Shown: piece by piece, positions 44,392 through 56,521 of the stretch
How the letters are laid out: each line of letters begins with the position of its first letter
Position numbering within the stretch: position 1 is the first letter of the stretch
Source: Rhodamnia argentea
Lineage: Eukaryota > Streptophyta > Magnoliopsida > Myrtales > Myrtaceae
Direction: 5' to 3'
Length of the DNA: 64,000 bases
Assembly (NCBI RefSeq): GCF_020921035.1
Contig: NC_063160.1
Span: 2,066,501 to 2,130,500 of the forward strand
The notes under the pieces: model-generated
Databases searched by the model: none
Told to the model about the DNA's origin: nothing
The model's input: the letters and a program-made list of their open reading frames with translations, nothing else
Program-made: the position numbers and the translations under genes

Positions 44392-47300
44392 ATGTCGGAA
44401 AATTCTGGTAATAAGGTTAATTCTCTTACTTCTGAAAACGGGCAGAAATATGAAAAAATTCTCTTCCCCGCTTGTTCAGTTCAATTTGATTGTCTTAATC
44501 ACCTACTTTGGTCACAATCTATGATGATTAGTATTGCATCTCACGGGGGAGAAACCAAGACCCACTACTCCTCCGATGGCCCTCTCGAGATGGTTAGCTG
44601 AAGATGCCTTTGTAAAGGCATTTCTTTTGAATCATATGACTAATGGTATTCATAAACAATATGTTTTTATGCTGACAGCACAGGATATTTGGGTATTGGT
44701 TAAGGATACCTATTCTGAGATAGGAAATGATGTTCAGATTTATGAATTGATGAAGAAGATCCGGGAACTTCAACAGAGAGGTATGTCCGTTAGTGTTTAT
44801 TTTTCAAAGCTATGTACTTTGTGTCGGGAGCTCGAGATTTATTATGACACTTATAAGGGACTTGCTACAGATGTTGTTGGTCGACTTCAATAGAAAGGTG
44901 ATAAGAAACGTGTATATCAATTTCTTACGGGTTTGAATCCAGAATTCGATATCGTGCGTCAAAACATTTCGCAAAAAAATCCTCTTCCTACCCTTCAGCA
45001 AGCCTATACCTTTGTCCATAAGGAAGATAACCGGCAGCGCTTAATTCTATGACTCCTACTCATGCTCTTGACCGTTCAACTCTTATCATGTCTTTTACAT
45101 TGAGATCCTCTCAAGTTCATATCCCACAATCAACGGATAAGTCATATATTCACTGTGATTATTGTGGTAAACCTTATCATATTAGAGAGCAATGCTGGAA
45201 ACTTCATGGAAAGCCACCAGGAATTGGTAAGGGCAAAGGTGTGAATAAGGGTCATTCACAAGCTCATGAAGCCGAGGTGGTTAGGCCAGCTGGTTCCGAG
45301 TCCGAAGTCCTAGTGATATTGGGAATTTTTTCACTAAAGATGAGATGCAACAAATTATCGGGGATATGATTAATTTGAAGAGTCCTAATTCCTTTCATGT
45401 GGCATCTAGTGCATCGACCTTATCTTCTTCCTCTCATATGGCATCTAGTGCATCTGCTATTTCTTCTACCACTCATGCTTTTTCGGGTATATCTTCCCAT
45501 TCATCTCCTTGGATCATAGATTCAAGAGCTTCTGATCTCATGACAAGATGTTCAAGTTAGTTTGAATCATATAAATTATGTTTCAGACAAGACAAAATTA
45601 GGATAGCCGATGGATCTTTTTCTCCTATATTAGAAAAGGGATCAATTTCTTGCACTCCATCCTTGACATTATCTTGAGTTCTTCATGTTCCCAATTTTCT
45701 GAATCAATTACTTTCAATTAGTGATCTTACTTGAGATCTCAATTGCAAAGTAATCTTTTATCCTACATATTGTGTCTTTCGGGACTTGGTGATGGGGTGA
45801 AGATTGGCAGTGGTAGTGTACGTTATAGACTTTATTGGCTAGATGGATCACCGGCAGCACCTATCCAGGCTAACACTACATATTCCAATTCGGCTGCTAT
45901 TTCTTCTCTGCGACAATGACATCGACGTTTGGGGCATCCACCACTTCATACTCTCTATTTATGTTTTCCTAGTTTAAAGAATCAAGATAAAGATCATCAG
46001 TTTTTTTGTGATACTTGTGCTTATTCTAAGCGGACTAAAACTATTGATCCAGAGTCGAATAATAGAAGTATTGTTTCATTTGATTTGGTTCATTCTAATA
46101 TTTAGTGTCCTTCCCCTGTTAAATGCATTCTTGGGTATGATTGGTTTGTGACCTTTATTGATAATTATAGTAGAGCAACTTGAATCTTTTTACTTAGACA
46201 TAAAAATGATGTTTTGGAGACCTTCAAAACCTTTTTCAAAATAATTCGGACTCGGTTTACTGCTATCATTAAGGCTCCTCGAACGGATAATGGTAGAGAA
46301 TATTGTGCCTCTTCCTTTCAAACTTTTTTACGAGAGCATGGTATTCTCCACCAACCTAGTTGTGTGGATATCCCCTGCACAAAATGGTATAGCGGAGCGA
46401 AAGAATAAACATCTTCTTAAAGTTGCGCGTTCTCTTTTGTTTCAAATGCATGTCCCACCATATTCTTGGAGTGAGGTTGTTCTTACAGTTGCCTATTTAA
46501 TTAATTGTATGCCATCTAGGGTTCCGCAAAATAAAAGCCCAATTTACGTGTTAACTGGGAAACATGCATTTATTCTCCCACCAAAAATTTGTAGGTTTGT
46601 TTGTTTAGTTAGAGATCATCGGGAACGGAGTAAATTATCTCCCATAAGTCTTAAGTGCATTTTCTTATATTACTCCTCTTCCTAAAAAGGTTATAGGTGC
46701 TATCATCCACTCACAAGTTTTATGTCTCCAAAGATGTTATCTTTAATGAGTCCGAAGCCTTTTTGATAATCCACTCTCCAAGATATCTAGTTCGACGTTT
46801 ATCGAACCATTCCCTAAGCTCTCCGTGTCATTATCAACATAGCAGACAAAGGAGCCTATTGTGAATCAAAGTGTACCCATGAAGAGGTCTCCCCTATTCA
46901 AAGAGATTATTCACATATTTATTCTCATAAACGGGCTGCTACGCCCGGTAATCCTCCCGGTGAGTCTTCACAAGCAATACCAAAATCCAATACAACACCG
47001 CCAGAGCCTAATCCTATCGATGATAACAATATTGAGAATGAAACAACCCCAATTGCTCTCCATAAAGGTAAACAGTCTTGTATTGGTAAGCCTCGGTATC
47101 TTATCAATGAATATACTTCCTATTCTATTCTTTCTCCAACATATTGGTGGTTCATTTCTTCTTTAGACTCCGTGTCTATTTCTAAAACTTCACCGATTGC
47201 CATTCAACAACAAAAATGGAAACATGCTATGTTAGAGGAAATGAAGGCTTTGAAGAAAAATCATATTTGGAATTTGGTGCCCTTCCCTCCCGGGAAGAAA

Positions 47301-48640
47301 AGGTGAGGTGCAAATGGGTCTATACAGTTAAGCAAAAAGTTGATGGAACCGTGAATAGGTACAAGGCTCAACTAGTGCCCGAGAATTCACTCAAAATGTA
47401 GGTGTTGATTATCAAAAGACGTTTGCCCCTGTAGCAAAGACGAATACGGTGAGGATTCTTATATCATGTGCAACAAGTTATGGATGGGATCTTCACCAAT
47501 TGGACGTGAAGAATGCATTTCTTCATGGCGAACTTGATGAGGAGGCTTACATGGACATTCCACCAGGTTTTACAGATAACACTATTGTTGGAAAGGTATG
47601 TCACCTCAAACATTCTCTATATGGGCTTAAACAATCACATCGAGCTTGGTTTGGCGGGTTTACCAAAGCTATGCGGGCTCAAGGATACACCTAGAGTAAT
47701 GTCGATCACACCTTGTTCATTCCCCGTAGTGGTTCTCTCTCAACTTTCTTAATTGTGTATTTGGATGATATTGTGGTGATTGGAAATAATACTAGTGAAA
47801 TCGTTAGATTGAAGGATGCATTGGAAAAGGAATTTGAGATTAAAGATCTTGAAAAACTGCGATATTTTCTTGAAATTAAAGTAGCTCACTCCTCACGGGG
47901 AATCTTCCTATGTCGGCGTAAGTACATATATAATCTTCTATCTCATATAGGAATGCTTGGATGTAAACATATTGATACTCCACTCGATTCAAACTCAAAG
48001 ATTCGGGCCAAGACAGGAGAGCCGGTAGATCACGAAAGATATCAAAAGCTTGTTAGAAAGCTCATCTATCTTTCTCATACGTGTCCCGATATTGCCTATG
48101 CAATCGGTCTTGTAAATCAATTTGTACATAATATGTATACTACTCATATGTATGTTGTGACTCTAATTCTTGTTACTTCAAAGGCACATCGGGTAAAGGT
48201 ATATTGTTTCGGAACTATGGTCATTTGAAGGTTGAGGCATTTACTAATGCAGACTAGGCCGGCAGCGTGGATGACGAGCGATCTACTTCATGTTATTGCT
48301 CTTATGTTGGAGGTAGCCTAGTTACTTGGTGAAGGAAAAAGCAAGAAGTTGTTGCTAGATCGAGCACGGAGGCTGAATTCTGTTCTATGGCTCGGGGCAT
48401 GTGTGAATTATTATAGGTTCGAAACTTTTGGATGATCCCGGGATTCCGAGTTCATAAGCCATTGATGATTTACTCCAATAGTAAATGCGCTATCGGTATT
48501 TCATATAATCTTGTCCAGCATGATAGGACTAAACATGTGGAAATTAACCGACACTTCATCAAGTAAAAGCTTGTTACAAGGAAATTTTGTACTCCATTTG
48601 TTCAATCCTCATAACGGATCTCGGATATATTCACAAAGGC
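44392..48640 (+). pseudogene. broken Copia gag-pol of the second element
   Basis: ATG at 44392 (MSENSGNK). The gag domain reads RWLAEDAFVKAFLLNHM and QDIWVLVKDTYSE, and the CCHC knuckle CDYCGKPYHIREQC is at about 45160. The protease motif is WIIDSRAS, so the Gly of the catalytic Asp-Ser-Gly is Arg. Integrase parts (HRRLGHP, FVTFIDNYSRA, RTDNGREY, NGIAERKNK) are at 45910-46420, reverse transcriptase (WVYTVKQKVDG, QLDVKNAFLHGEL, YLDDIVVIG) at 47310-47790, and RNase H remains at 48230-48600 with stops. At least ten lesions are visible. No functional protein is expected. Confidence 0.9.
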
Positions 48641-48720
48641 AAACGGGTATGTGATTATCATGTATCCAAGTTGGGCAAGTGCGACATCCATGCGCCTACT
48701 TGAGGAGGGGTATTGTAATT

Positions 48721-48952
48721 CGTTCTAGAGTTAGATCCATAATTAGTGGGCTAATTGATGGGATATCATAAATTTATTATTAGTGGGCTAGTTAATGGGA
48801 TTTCACATTTTGAGGGATTTAATTGTCATATTGTTAGGAATCTAATTGCACGTAATTGATTCCTCTATTAATATAAATACGGGATGATGCTCTAAGAAAA
48901 AGATCATCAATCCATTCCAAAAACTTCTTTCTTTTTTACATAAAAATATTCA
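48721..48952 (+). repeat. 3' LTR of the second Copia element
   Basis: Matches the 5' LTR but begins TATTG instead of TGTTG. It is longer because a block 'attagtgggctaattgatgggatatcat' is followed by a second, similar 'attagtgggctagttaatggg' copy. It ends ATATTCA. Confidence 0.88.
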
Positions 48953-50047
48953 AAAGCAGTACTAGAATCAGCATGCCTAAATCGAACATGTGCCGCAAGA
49001 GCATGCAAAGAGATCTAGTGATTAGGAAAGTAGAAAGTATACAAAAAAAAAAATCCCTAAACTTACTGTAATTTTGTCAATCCAATCCTAAACCTTTTTA
49101 ATTTTTTCAATTGAGTCATAACTATAAACCTTTTAATATTGCCCAAGGTCATTGAGGGCGACCCTCACTCGAGACTAGCAACCTCCGACGGCCATCTATG
49201 AGGGTTGGAATTGGATGGCAGAGGGAATAAGGGAAAAATAAAAGAGCAAAAAAAAGTAAAGAAGGACAATATAAGAAAAGAAAATCAAAGAAAAAAATTC
49301 CAGTAGATATCATTCAAAAAAAATTAAAATATTATTAAAAATTATCCATATCAATGTCGCCCATGCAACATCAGCGATTTTAGGTCAAATTTGACCTAAT
49401 GGACTCAATTAGCAAATCATGAAAAGGTTTAGGATTTAGTTGACAAATTAAAAGGTTTAAAACTGAATTAGAAAACATGCAATACGTTTTGGACATTTTG
49501 AACAATTTTCCCAATTAGGAAAGCTATCATGATAGTTTCTCTTTAATAACCTGAGGTGTAATTGCACGTAATCAGCTAACCGAAGGTTCATCGAACACCC
49601 CGCATACCCCATGAACCTGTTAAGTTCAAACATTTTGTATGTGCATGTAGCTCTGACTAGAAAATTATGAAAAAATTCCTAAACCTATTGCAATTATGTT
49701 GATTCAGTCCTAAACCTAATTTTTTTTTTTTCCAATTCAATCTTAAACATTTTGCAATTGTGTCAATTCTGTCATTCTAGCCACCTTTGGCTGGGTGATG
49801 CTAACGTTCCCGACAATACCGTTAGGAAAACACTTTCCTTCTATGATAATCTAAAATTAAAATCTTTCAATATTTTACCCAAGTATTAGTAGCTTTTGTG
49901 GTATCAATTCGCTTCCATAGAGTCTCCACAAACCAACTTTGTGGGTGGCAACACATTACAAGAATCCAATCTAGACCGAAGCTTGATTCGCTTCCAAAGA
50001 GTCGACTTTTGGATGCTTTACTACAATTAAACACGCAAGGACATTAA
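48953..50047. other. DNA between the second Copia and the Harbinger element
   Basis: Holds two family A fold-back pieces (49058-49516, and a left half only at 49668-49800) and the duplicate of 43640-43880 at 49855-50010. No gene recognised. TAA at 50045-50047 is the Harbinger target duplication. Confidence 0.55.
49058..49516. repeat. fold-back element, family A
   Basis: Left arm 'cctaaacttactgtaattttgtcaatcc' and right arm 'ggtttaaaactgaattagaaaacatgcaatacg' are inverted. The core has a GC-rich patch near 49145-49210. Confidence 0.65.
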
Positions 50048-50994
50048 GGGTCTGTTTGGCGGTGATTTTGATCCTCTATTTCTGTTCCCGGAAACAAAAA
50101 AGGATCAGAAACATGTTTGGTAATGAAAAAAAAAATAATTTTGATTCTGGTCCCGAGAACACTTTTAGACCACTTTTCAGAAGCAAAAAAAAGATGATTC
50201 TAGTGTTTTGGAACACTTTTAAGAATCACTTTTTTGCACTTCATTTTGTCTCCACTTGAGTTCTCCACTTCAGTTCTTCACTTCACTTCAGTTCTCTCAC
50301 TTGTGCCCTCCACCTAAAAACGAAAGAACTCCTTCGGCCGCTTGCCATGATTCACGAGCTCCGCTCTTGCCGCCGTCGTTGCACTACCCCGGTGAGTTCC
50401 ATTTCGTCATTCACACCTTGCTCGAGTCTCGTCTCCCTTTCCATCTCACTCTAGGCTGCCGATCCGGGTGAAGACCCCTCATCGGCCTCGAGCGAGGGTT
50501 GACCTCAAGGGTCGCTCGTGGATCTTGGATTTGTCTCGAAAAAGAAGGGGAAAGACATGGGGTGTTGGATCTAGCGATTCTTAAGTCGAAAGGGTGCCTC
50601 CTCTTTGGTCGAGAGCCACGATTGAAATTTGGCGAGAGCAGCAACCCATCCGCTAGGTGGAAAGACTACTGCGTTATTGAATCCCAAAACAACACGAGAA
50701 GAAATTGCGATTCCGTTATTTTAACAATTTTCGTTTGAGAGTATCAGCATTTTTGGAACCGAACAACGCTATTTTGTGAAGTTCTGATGAGCCATTCTCT
50801 TGTATTTTAGAAGCGTCTGTCTGTTTTTTTGTCGCCAATTGATCCATGGTCCTCCTTTTCATCCTGGTATTTCTTTCCCGCTTTCGAAAGGAATTTTCCT
50901 TGTTACCGCAAACCTCTCTTTCCCCTTCCTCTATCCCTTGAAACTTCCATTTTGTTCTGGTGTTTGGTAACTTGAAAGTGACCCTAAGGCTGAT

Positions 50995-51171
50995 TACGGG
51001 CATTTTGGCGTCGTAATAGTTGAGCTTGCATTGGCAAATCTCATTCATCGGTTCAATTGGAAACTGCCTGAAGGAATGAGGGTCGAAGATATTGACATAG
51101 AAGAAGCTTATGCCCTCACGACTAACAAGAGAACTCCTCTTTGCCTAATAGCGACCCCCGTGAACAGTTGA
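50995..51171 (+). pseudogene. cytochrome P450 C-terminal fragment (CYP71-like)
   Basis: The frame YGHFGVVIVELALANLIHRF, then NWKLPEGM, VEDIDIEEAYALTTNKRTPL and CLIATPVNS ends at a natural-looking stop. The VELALANLxxxFxWKLPxGM signature followed by an acidic stretch and R-x-x-L-x-L-I-P is the C-terminus of CYP71-clan plant P450s. The heme-binding Cys motif (FxxGxRxCxG), which should lie just upstream, is not preserved. It is inside the Harbinger element, on the same strand as the transposase, so it is presumably captured host DNA. It makes no functional enzyme. Confidence 0.85.
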
Positions 51172-51862
51172 TATTATGTTCTGATACTACCTACCAATAA
51201 GAAAGTTCGCTTGATTCACTCCGTAAAAATGCAGCTCTTACTCTGCTCCGCTTCACACCGGTGAAACGAACACCGTTACCATCTACTCCCCATTGTCGTC
51301 GGTGCTGCTTGTGCCTTTGGATTTTGTTTTTTTGGTCTAGCCTTTTCTAGTTGATTTTTTCCCTTGTTCATCAAAGAAGCTCGGTCTCTTCCTCCTCTCA
51401 ATGTAGGTCACCGGTGGAGCTTCTGCAGCGATGTTAATCTTGCCTTTTTCTTTTCCATACTATGAAACTGAAATTAGTCAGTAGCCAATGTAAACTAAAG
51501 TGTTTTGTTGATTAAAATTACTTATCATGAACTGGGTTTGTCTTGATTATACGGGAAGTGTTTAGAAGGGCCATACTGGAGCCTGGACCACTTGAGAATT
51601 TTGCTCTTTCAACAGTTCAAGAAATATCACCGCGGGTACTTCACGCATCCCCGAACTAGATTCTCCTTCTTCAGCATGTGACTAATGTCTTCAATCTAAA
51701 ATGATTGAGTGTAGAAATTCTTTTTCTGATTATACCTCACACCTGCATTTATCAAGTTCGATTGACATGATTGTGCCGTGGGTATTTGGATTTGAAATGT
51801 CCAACATATGTCCGCACAAAGGTATTGTCAACCATTATATTGTCGGTTTATATTAAAGTCAA

Positions 51863-52066
51863 GAAAACCCTAGCCACGGTGTAAATAAGACCAAAAAAAA
51901 AAAATTCGGGGGTGTTGCCCCCGAACCCCCATAAAGATCTGCTCGTACCACTAAAGAGATTTAGTTCGCTTGCTCCGACTTAGGCCTATCGGCCCAACCC
52001 TCCGCATCACGAACTAAATCTCAACTTTTTCTCTTCTTTTGGGCTGCACAAAAAATATGTCAAGTT
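51863..52066 (+). repeat. direct repeat left of the transposase genes
   Basis: Shares 'ccctagcc(a/g)c(g/a)gtgtaaata(a/g)g(a/g)cc' and 'cgaactaaatctc' to 'gtcaagttgg' with 55647-55763. The left copy has an extra 90 bp or so, containing GGGGGTGTTGCCCCCGAACCCCC. The pair brackets the coding part of the Harbinger element. Confidence 0.7.
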
Positions 52067-52581
52067 GGATGATAAACCGGACCGGGTACATAAAATTCAA
52101 GACATATTTAACAGTTTTAAATGTTCACTTTGGTTGGTACAAGTCAATGAAATAATGTTTGATGAACTTAGGAGCTTATCATAGTCTACTATGCCTTTTA
52201 GTGGCTTAGAGTCTCCCTTTTCATTCTTACATCACTGTCTATATGCTCTTACCTTGCCATTCTCTACTTAATGTTGTCCACAAAATTTATGCTAAAGATC
52301 TAATTTGGTTTCTAGTTCGGTTGCAATGGAGCCTCCGCACTTTCAAGCTCTTTATGCTTGAAATACCTTTTATGTCTTGACAACTATCTAGGTGGCGCAA
52401 GATTTGTGCTAGTTGCTTCGAATACCCACCAAGCATTCCCTGTTGCACTCCGATTAGTTTCAGCTCTATGCACTTCCTTTTTTCTTGATTAGCATCACAA
52501 GTATAGCAAGCGAGGTCGAGTTATGTGGACTATTTTTCAAAGCAAGTGTTATGATTATGTTATGGTTGCATGTAGTAGCAA

Positions 52582-53547
52582 ATGGCATCCCAAATAGAGG
52601 CAGGAAATGCAAAGTGGACCGACACTGCCACAAACCTCTTTGTGAGTTTGATGGTAGAAGAGGTCAAAGAGGGAAATATGACCTCTTGTACTTTCAACAA
52701 ACCAGGGTGGAAAACCATAAGGATTGAATTCAATACTCGGTCGGGACTTGGATTTATGCAATTGCAATTGAGGAACAAGATGAACAAACCGAGAAGACAG
52801 TTTGGTAGTTTTAAGAAGCTTCTTGGCAAATCCGAATTTGGCTGGGATAATGTCAATAAAACAGGTTTCGTCGATGATCCAAAAGTATAGGAAGAACACA
52901 TCAAGGTATCATAATACCTTTATTCATGTTGACATCATTATGTATGTGTGTTTAAAGCGGTTTGCTTGTATTGTCGACATATGTCATTATTGTGAAAATT
53001 GCGGGGTAATACTGAGTTGGCAAAATTCAAGAAGGATGGATTTCCTTATTACTCTTAATTGATCCTGGTATTTGGTGATACTTATGCTCTTGGAGAACAG
53101 GCTGTAGGAATTGCTGATGATTTGGAGTCGGAGGAAGGCAATAATGGTGGTGACAATGCAGATGGTGATCCATCCTTCTTATGTGAACACCAAATTGATG
53201 AGGGGGTTTTTACAACTGGAGAGCACAACTTGGAAAGGGCTCCAAATACCAAGAGGAGAAGAAAGAGTAAGGCATTTAATGTTGCCGGTACCTGCAAAGC
53301 CTTGCAAGAGATGATAAAAACTAGAACAAGTCAAGCGAGTGACTCTGCAGCCACCTCACGGGTCACATCGGCACCCGAAGACCCCTTTTCCGTATCAAAT
53401 GTGATTAAGGTCCTGCTGAGCATTCCTGATTTAGAGGAGGATCTTTACCACAAAGCATTGGAACGTGCATGCGCTAGTGCCACATGGAGGGAGGCTTTCA
53501 TCCAAACTCCAAGTGAAATGAGAAATGGAATTCTCCGGTGTCTTTAG
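52582..53547 (+). pseudogene. Harbinger ORF1, Myb/SANT-like DNA-binding protein
   Basis: Exon 1 (52582 to about 52903) starts MASQIEAGNAKWTDTATNLF and has the Trp-spaced Myb/SANT-like helices seen in Harbinger ORF1 and LIMYB-type host proteins. The second part (about 53015-53547) continues FGDTYALGEQAVG, an acidic linker, a basic patch TKRRRKSK and a helical C-terminus. A TAG at 52888-52890 replaces an expected Trp codon (…DDPKV-stop-EEHIK), and a TAA at about 53056 interrupts the second exon. ORF1 normally helps the transposase bind the element ends and enter the nucleus. Confidence 0.8.
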
Positions 53548-53810
53548 TGGATATTGGAAAATGTACTTGGGATTTCGTGTGATTTTATGTTTGGTTTTAT
53601 GTTGCTCTATGACTTATGTTATGATATTATTTGGTTTTTAAAGATATTTATGTTGAGACTCATTTATTTTTGTGGTGGCATGGGTACGATACATGCCGTA
53701 TGATTGTAGTATTTGATTTCCTCCTACTTTACAACTTATGTTATCGATCGTTATTGATTTTTTTCTACAATTGTTTATATTAATGTTATTGTATTTGTGT
53801 GATGGCATTA

Positions 53811-55207
53811 GGTATTATGGAAGGGGGAGAAAATAGTCCGTCTGATGAGGAGGTAACATCGTTTGGACATTACTTGAATGACTTTGATATTGACATAATG
53901 ATGATGTGGCTGTGCATTGTCATGATTGACAAGTCTATGCATACGAAAGAACCTATTAGGGACAGTCGGTTGTCGGGACCGGAATGGATGAGGGAGCTTC
54001 TTTGTGGACATTCTGATAGAATATATGAAGCTTTTAGGTTGGAAAGACATGTGTTTTTGAACCTGTGTGATTTAATGAGAGCAAGAGGCTGGTTGAAAGA
54101 TAATTGGTATGTTAAGGTAGATGAACAAGTTGGGATCTTTTTATCTTTGATTGGTCATGGTAACTCTAATAGAGAGTTATGTGAGAGATTTCAACGCTCG
54201 GGAGAAACTGTCAGCAAGTATTTCACCGATGTGTTGAAAGCATTTATCAAACTAGCAAAGGAGAATATCAAACCACCTTCATTTGATGTTGTCCCGGAGG
54301 AGATTCTTATGGATCATAACCATAAACGCTACTTCAAGGTATAATTTCATAATGTTGTCACGTATATCACTCCACCTTGTAGTTGATAATCTTATGTAAC
54401 AGTTGACCTTCATTAAATCATAGGGCTGCATATGTGCTATTGATGGCACCCATATTAATGCTTCCGTCCCCGTGTCGAAGCAAATCCCATATAGAGGCGG
54501 GAAAGGGATTACCACTCGGAATGTGTTGTGCGTTTGTTCATTTGACATGAAATTTACTTTCATTTGTGCTGGGTGGGAAGGATCTGCCAACGATTGTGAG
54601 TCCTTTCGGCAACACTGGAGACTCCTCGACTGCAATTTCCTCGACCACCACCAGGTACTTGCTTTGTTTATAATCTCATGATTTTCTTTATGATTATATT
54701 GCATTTGCATATCATAACAAATGTATATATAATTTTTTTTAGGCAAATACTATGTCGTAGATTCTAGTTATGCAGCACTTCCGGGATTTTTAACCCCATT
54801 TAGAGGTGAAAGGTATCATCCGAATGATTATAGGGGTAGAGGAAGGCGACCTAAAACGGCAAGAGAATTGTTCAATCATAGGCATTCTTCGCTAAGGAAT
54901 GTCATCGAGAGGTCATTTGGGGCATTGAAGAATCGCTTTGCTAATTTGAGAAAGATGCCTCCATTTCTTGTTCGAAAGCAAGCATTTATTGTCATTGCGT
55001 GTTGTGCTCTCCATAATTACATTCGTGACCAAGATAGGATGGACAAAAAAATTTCCCGATATGGAGATTCGGAGTTTGCGTGTGGACCTTTGTAGGAGGA
55101 GGTTGGAGATGATATGTTGCATGAGGAGGCTACCGCTGAGATGAACATTCTTAGGAAAAATATTGCAAATCAAATGGCAAAGGATAATAATATGCCTGAA
55201 ATTCATT
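53811..55207 (+). pseudogene. Harbinger ORF2, DDE transposase (HARBI1-like), one-base frameshift
   Basis: Three exons fit: about 53811-54340 (ATG MEGGENSPSDEE at 53817 or the ATG at 53802), 54423-54653, and 54743-55207. The catalytic residues are visible: Asp in CAIDGTHI, Asp in GWEGSANDCESF, Glu in NVIERSFGALKNRF. The N-terminal helix-turn-helix region includes LCERFQRSGETVSKYF. A single base is missing near 54611 (after SFRQ); restoring the frame there also restores the phase of the last intron before KYYVVDS. A TAG at 55093 falls near the C-terminus. The gene is nearly intact and therefore fairly young. It is predicted to be a nuclear endonuclease/strand-transferase acting with ORF1. Confidence 0.85.
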
Positions 55208-55273
55208 GACTTTATGTTTCTCACTTTTGTAATCTTGTTTTTTTGAGTACTTTGCAATATTTATGTTTATCAT

Positions 55274-55426
55274 AGGGTGATGGCTTGTCACTGGCGGATG
55301 CATTTTTTGGTGCTGGCATATGCATTTTTTTATGTAATTAGTATAGGGTGATGGCTTGCCACTGGCATATGCATTTTTTGATGTAATTAGTATAGGGTGA
55401 TGGCTTGTTGATATGTATTTTTTCAG
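55274..55426. repeat. tandem repeat downstream of the transposase
   Basis: The unit 'tagggtgatggcttg.cactggc..atgcattttttgatgtaattagta', about 62 bp, occurs two and a half times, the first with an internal 22-bp duplication. Confidence 0.8.
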
Positions 55427-55646
55427 GGCTGAATGTCAATATGCACACCGATTGTATGCAGTTTTTACATCTGTGTTGCTGGTTATGATGATTTGAATGT
55501 ATAAGTACTGGTATACTATGTTTGAGGAGATCCTGCATATTTTTAGTTGAGAAGTCAGTGCACAAACGAACATTGGAAATGCTTGTACGATGTGTAAATA
55601 GCGCTCACAAGTCTCTCATGTAACAAAATCCTCTAATAAACGAAAA

Positions 55647-55763
55647 AAAACCTAGCCGCAGTGTAAATAGGGCCAAAAAAAAAACCAACCCTCCGTGTCA
55701 CGAACTAAATCTCCATTTTTTCTCCATTTTTCAAGCCGCACAAAAAATTTGTCAAGTTGGGTG
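55647..55763 (+). repeat. direct repeat right of the transposase genes
   Basis: Partner of 51863-52066 in the same orientation, without the 90-bp insert. Confidence 0.7.
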
Positions 55764-56521
55764 AAAAAAAAAATTCAATGTAGTTGAGTTGCAAGTCTTA
55801 TAAGTTTGTACGATGTGTAAATATAAGAGTGCAAAACTATAGGCGGTTGCGCACTAAGGAGCTTTTCTTTTTTTTTTTTTTTTTTTGGTAATCAATATAA
55901 AAATCACAAGAAATAATAACAAACAAATGATTTAGACAAAATATGTAAATGTAATACGAATTACTTTTCAAACAATATAAATGATTGTATATTCATGACA
56001 AATCGAAAAACGAATTGGGAACGAAAATTTTGTTGCTTTTTTCTTTTTCTTTTTTTTTTTTTTTGCTCCATAATCACTATTTGATTATTTTCCCTATTCT
56101 TTGCCATGAAATGTGATTATATAATTATTTGATTTAAATGACAAATTGGAAACGAAAATTTTGTGCAGCTACCAAACGCGTTTCTGTTCCGGGAACAAAA
56201 ATTTTAAACAGTTACCAAACGCATTCTGATTCTCAAAAAATCATCCGGGGAACGGAATCAAAAAAAGTGATTTTGATCGGAATCATTTTTTAGGTACAGA
56301 ATCATTGCCAAATAGAGCCTAATATTTTTTTTTTTTTATATTTCGGTGTGATTTAGCACAGTAAAGACGAAGTGGTAAAAACTCCCATGCTTCGTATCTA
56401 ATGACGGCAAGATCATCGAACTATACAGTACACTATAGAAACAATTACAGCTGCCAAACGGAAGAAACAATAATCATCTTCTTCATCAATCTCTTTCGTC
56501 CCTTACTAGAACACTTAAGCA

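Larger units (their letters stand above)
43937..48952 (+). mobile_element. second Ty1/Copia LTR retrotransposon, degenerate
   Basis: Short LTRs (206 and 232 bp) flank the element, with a perfect 5-bp target duplication AAAGC at 43932-43936 and 48953-48957. A primer site TGGTATCGGAGC follows the 5' LTR at once, and a purine tract TGAGGAGGGG precedes the 3' LTR. The interior has gag, zinc knuckle, protease, integrase, reverse transcriptase and RNase H in Copia order with many stops and frameshifts. It is a different Copia lineage from the first element, judged by LTR length and sequence. Confidence 0.94.
50048..56319 (+). mobile_element. full-length PIF/Harbinger transposon
   Basis: The left end GGGTCTGTTTGGCGGTGATT and the right end (revcomp GGCTCTATTTGGCAATGATT) form an imperfect terminal inverted repeat. 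A TAA target duplication lies at 50045-50047 and 56320-56322. Both proteins needed by this superfamily are recognisable inside: a Myb/SANT-like ORF1 and a DDE transposase ORF2, on the same strand. Both have a few lesions, so the copy is probably immobile by itself, though its ends look usable in trans. The left part (50250-51700) is unusual in carrying host-gene-like sequence. Confidence 0.92.

Noticed and set aside
43937-48952. Endogenous pararetrovirus origin
   Set aside because: Paired LTRs, target duplication, tRNA primer site next to the LTR and Copia domain order (integrase before reverse transcriptase) identify a retrotransposon.
52555-52904. Two 114-codon minus-strand frames
   Set aside because: Antisense shadows of Harbinger ORF1 exon 1.
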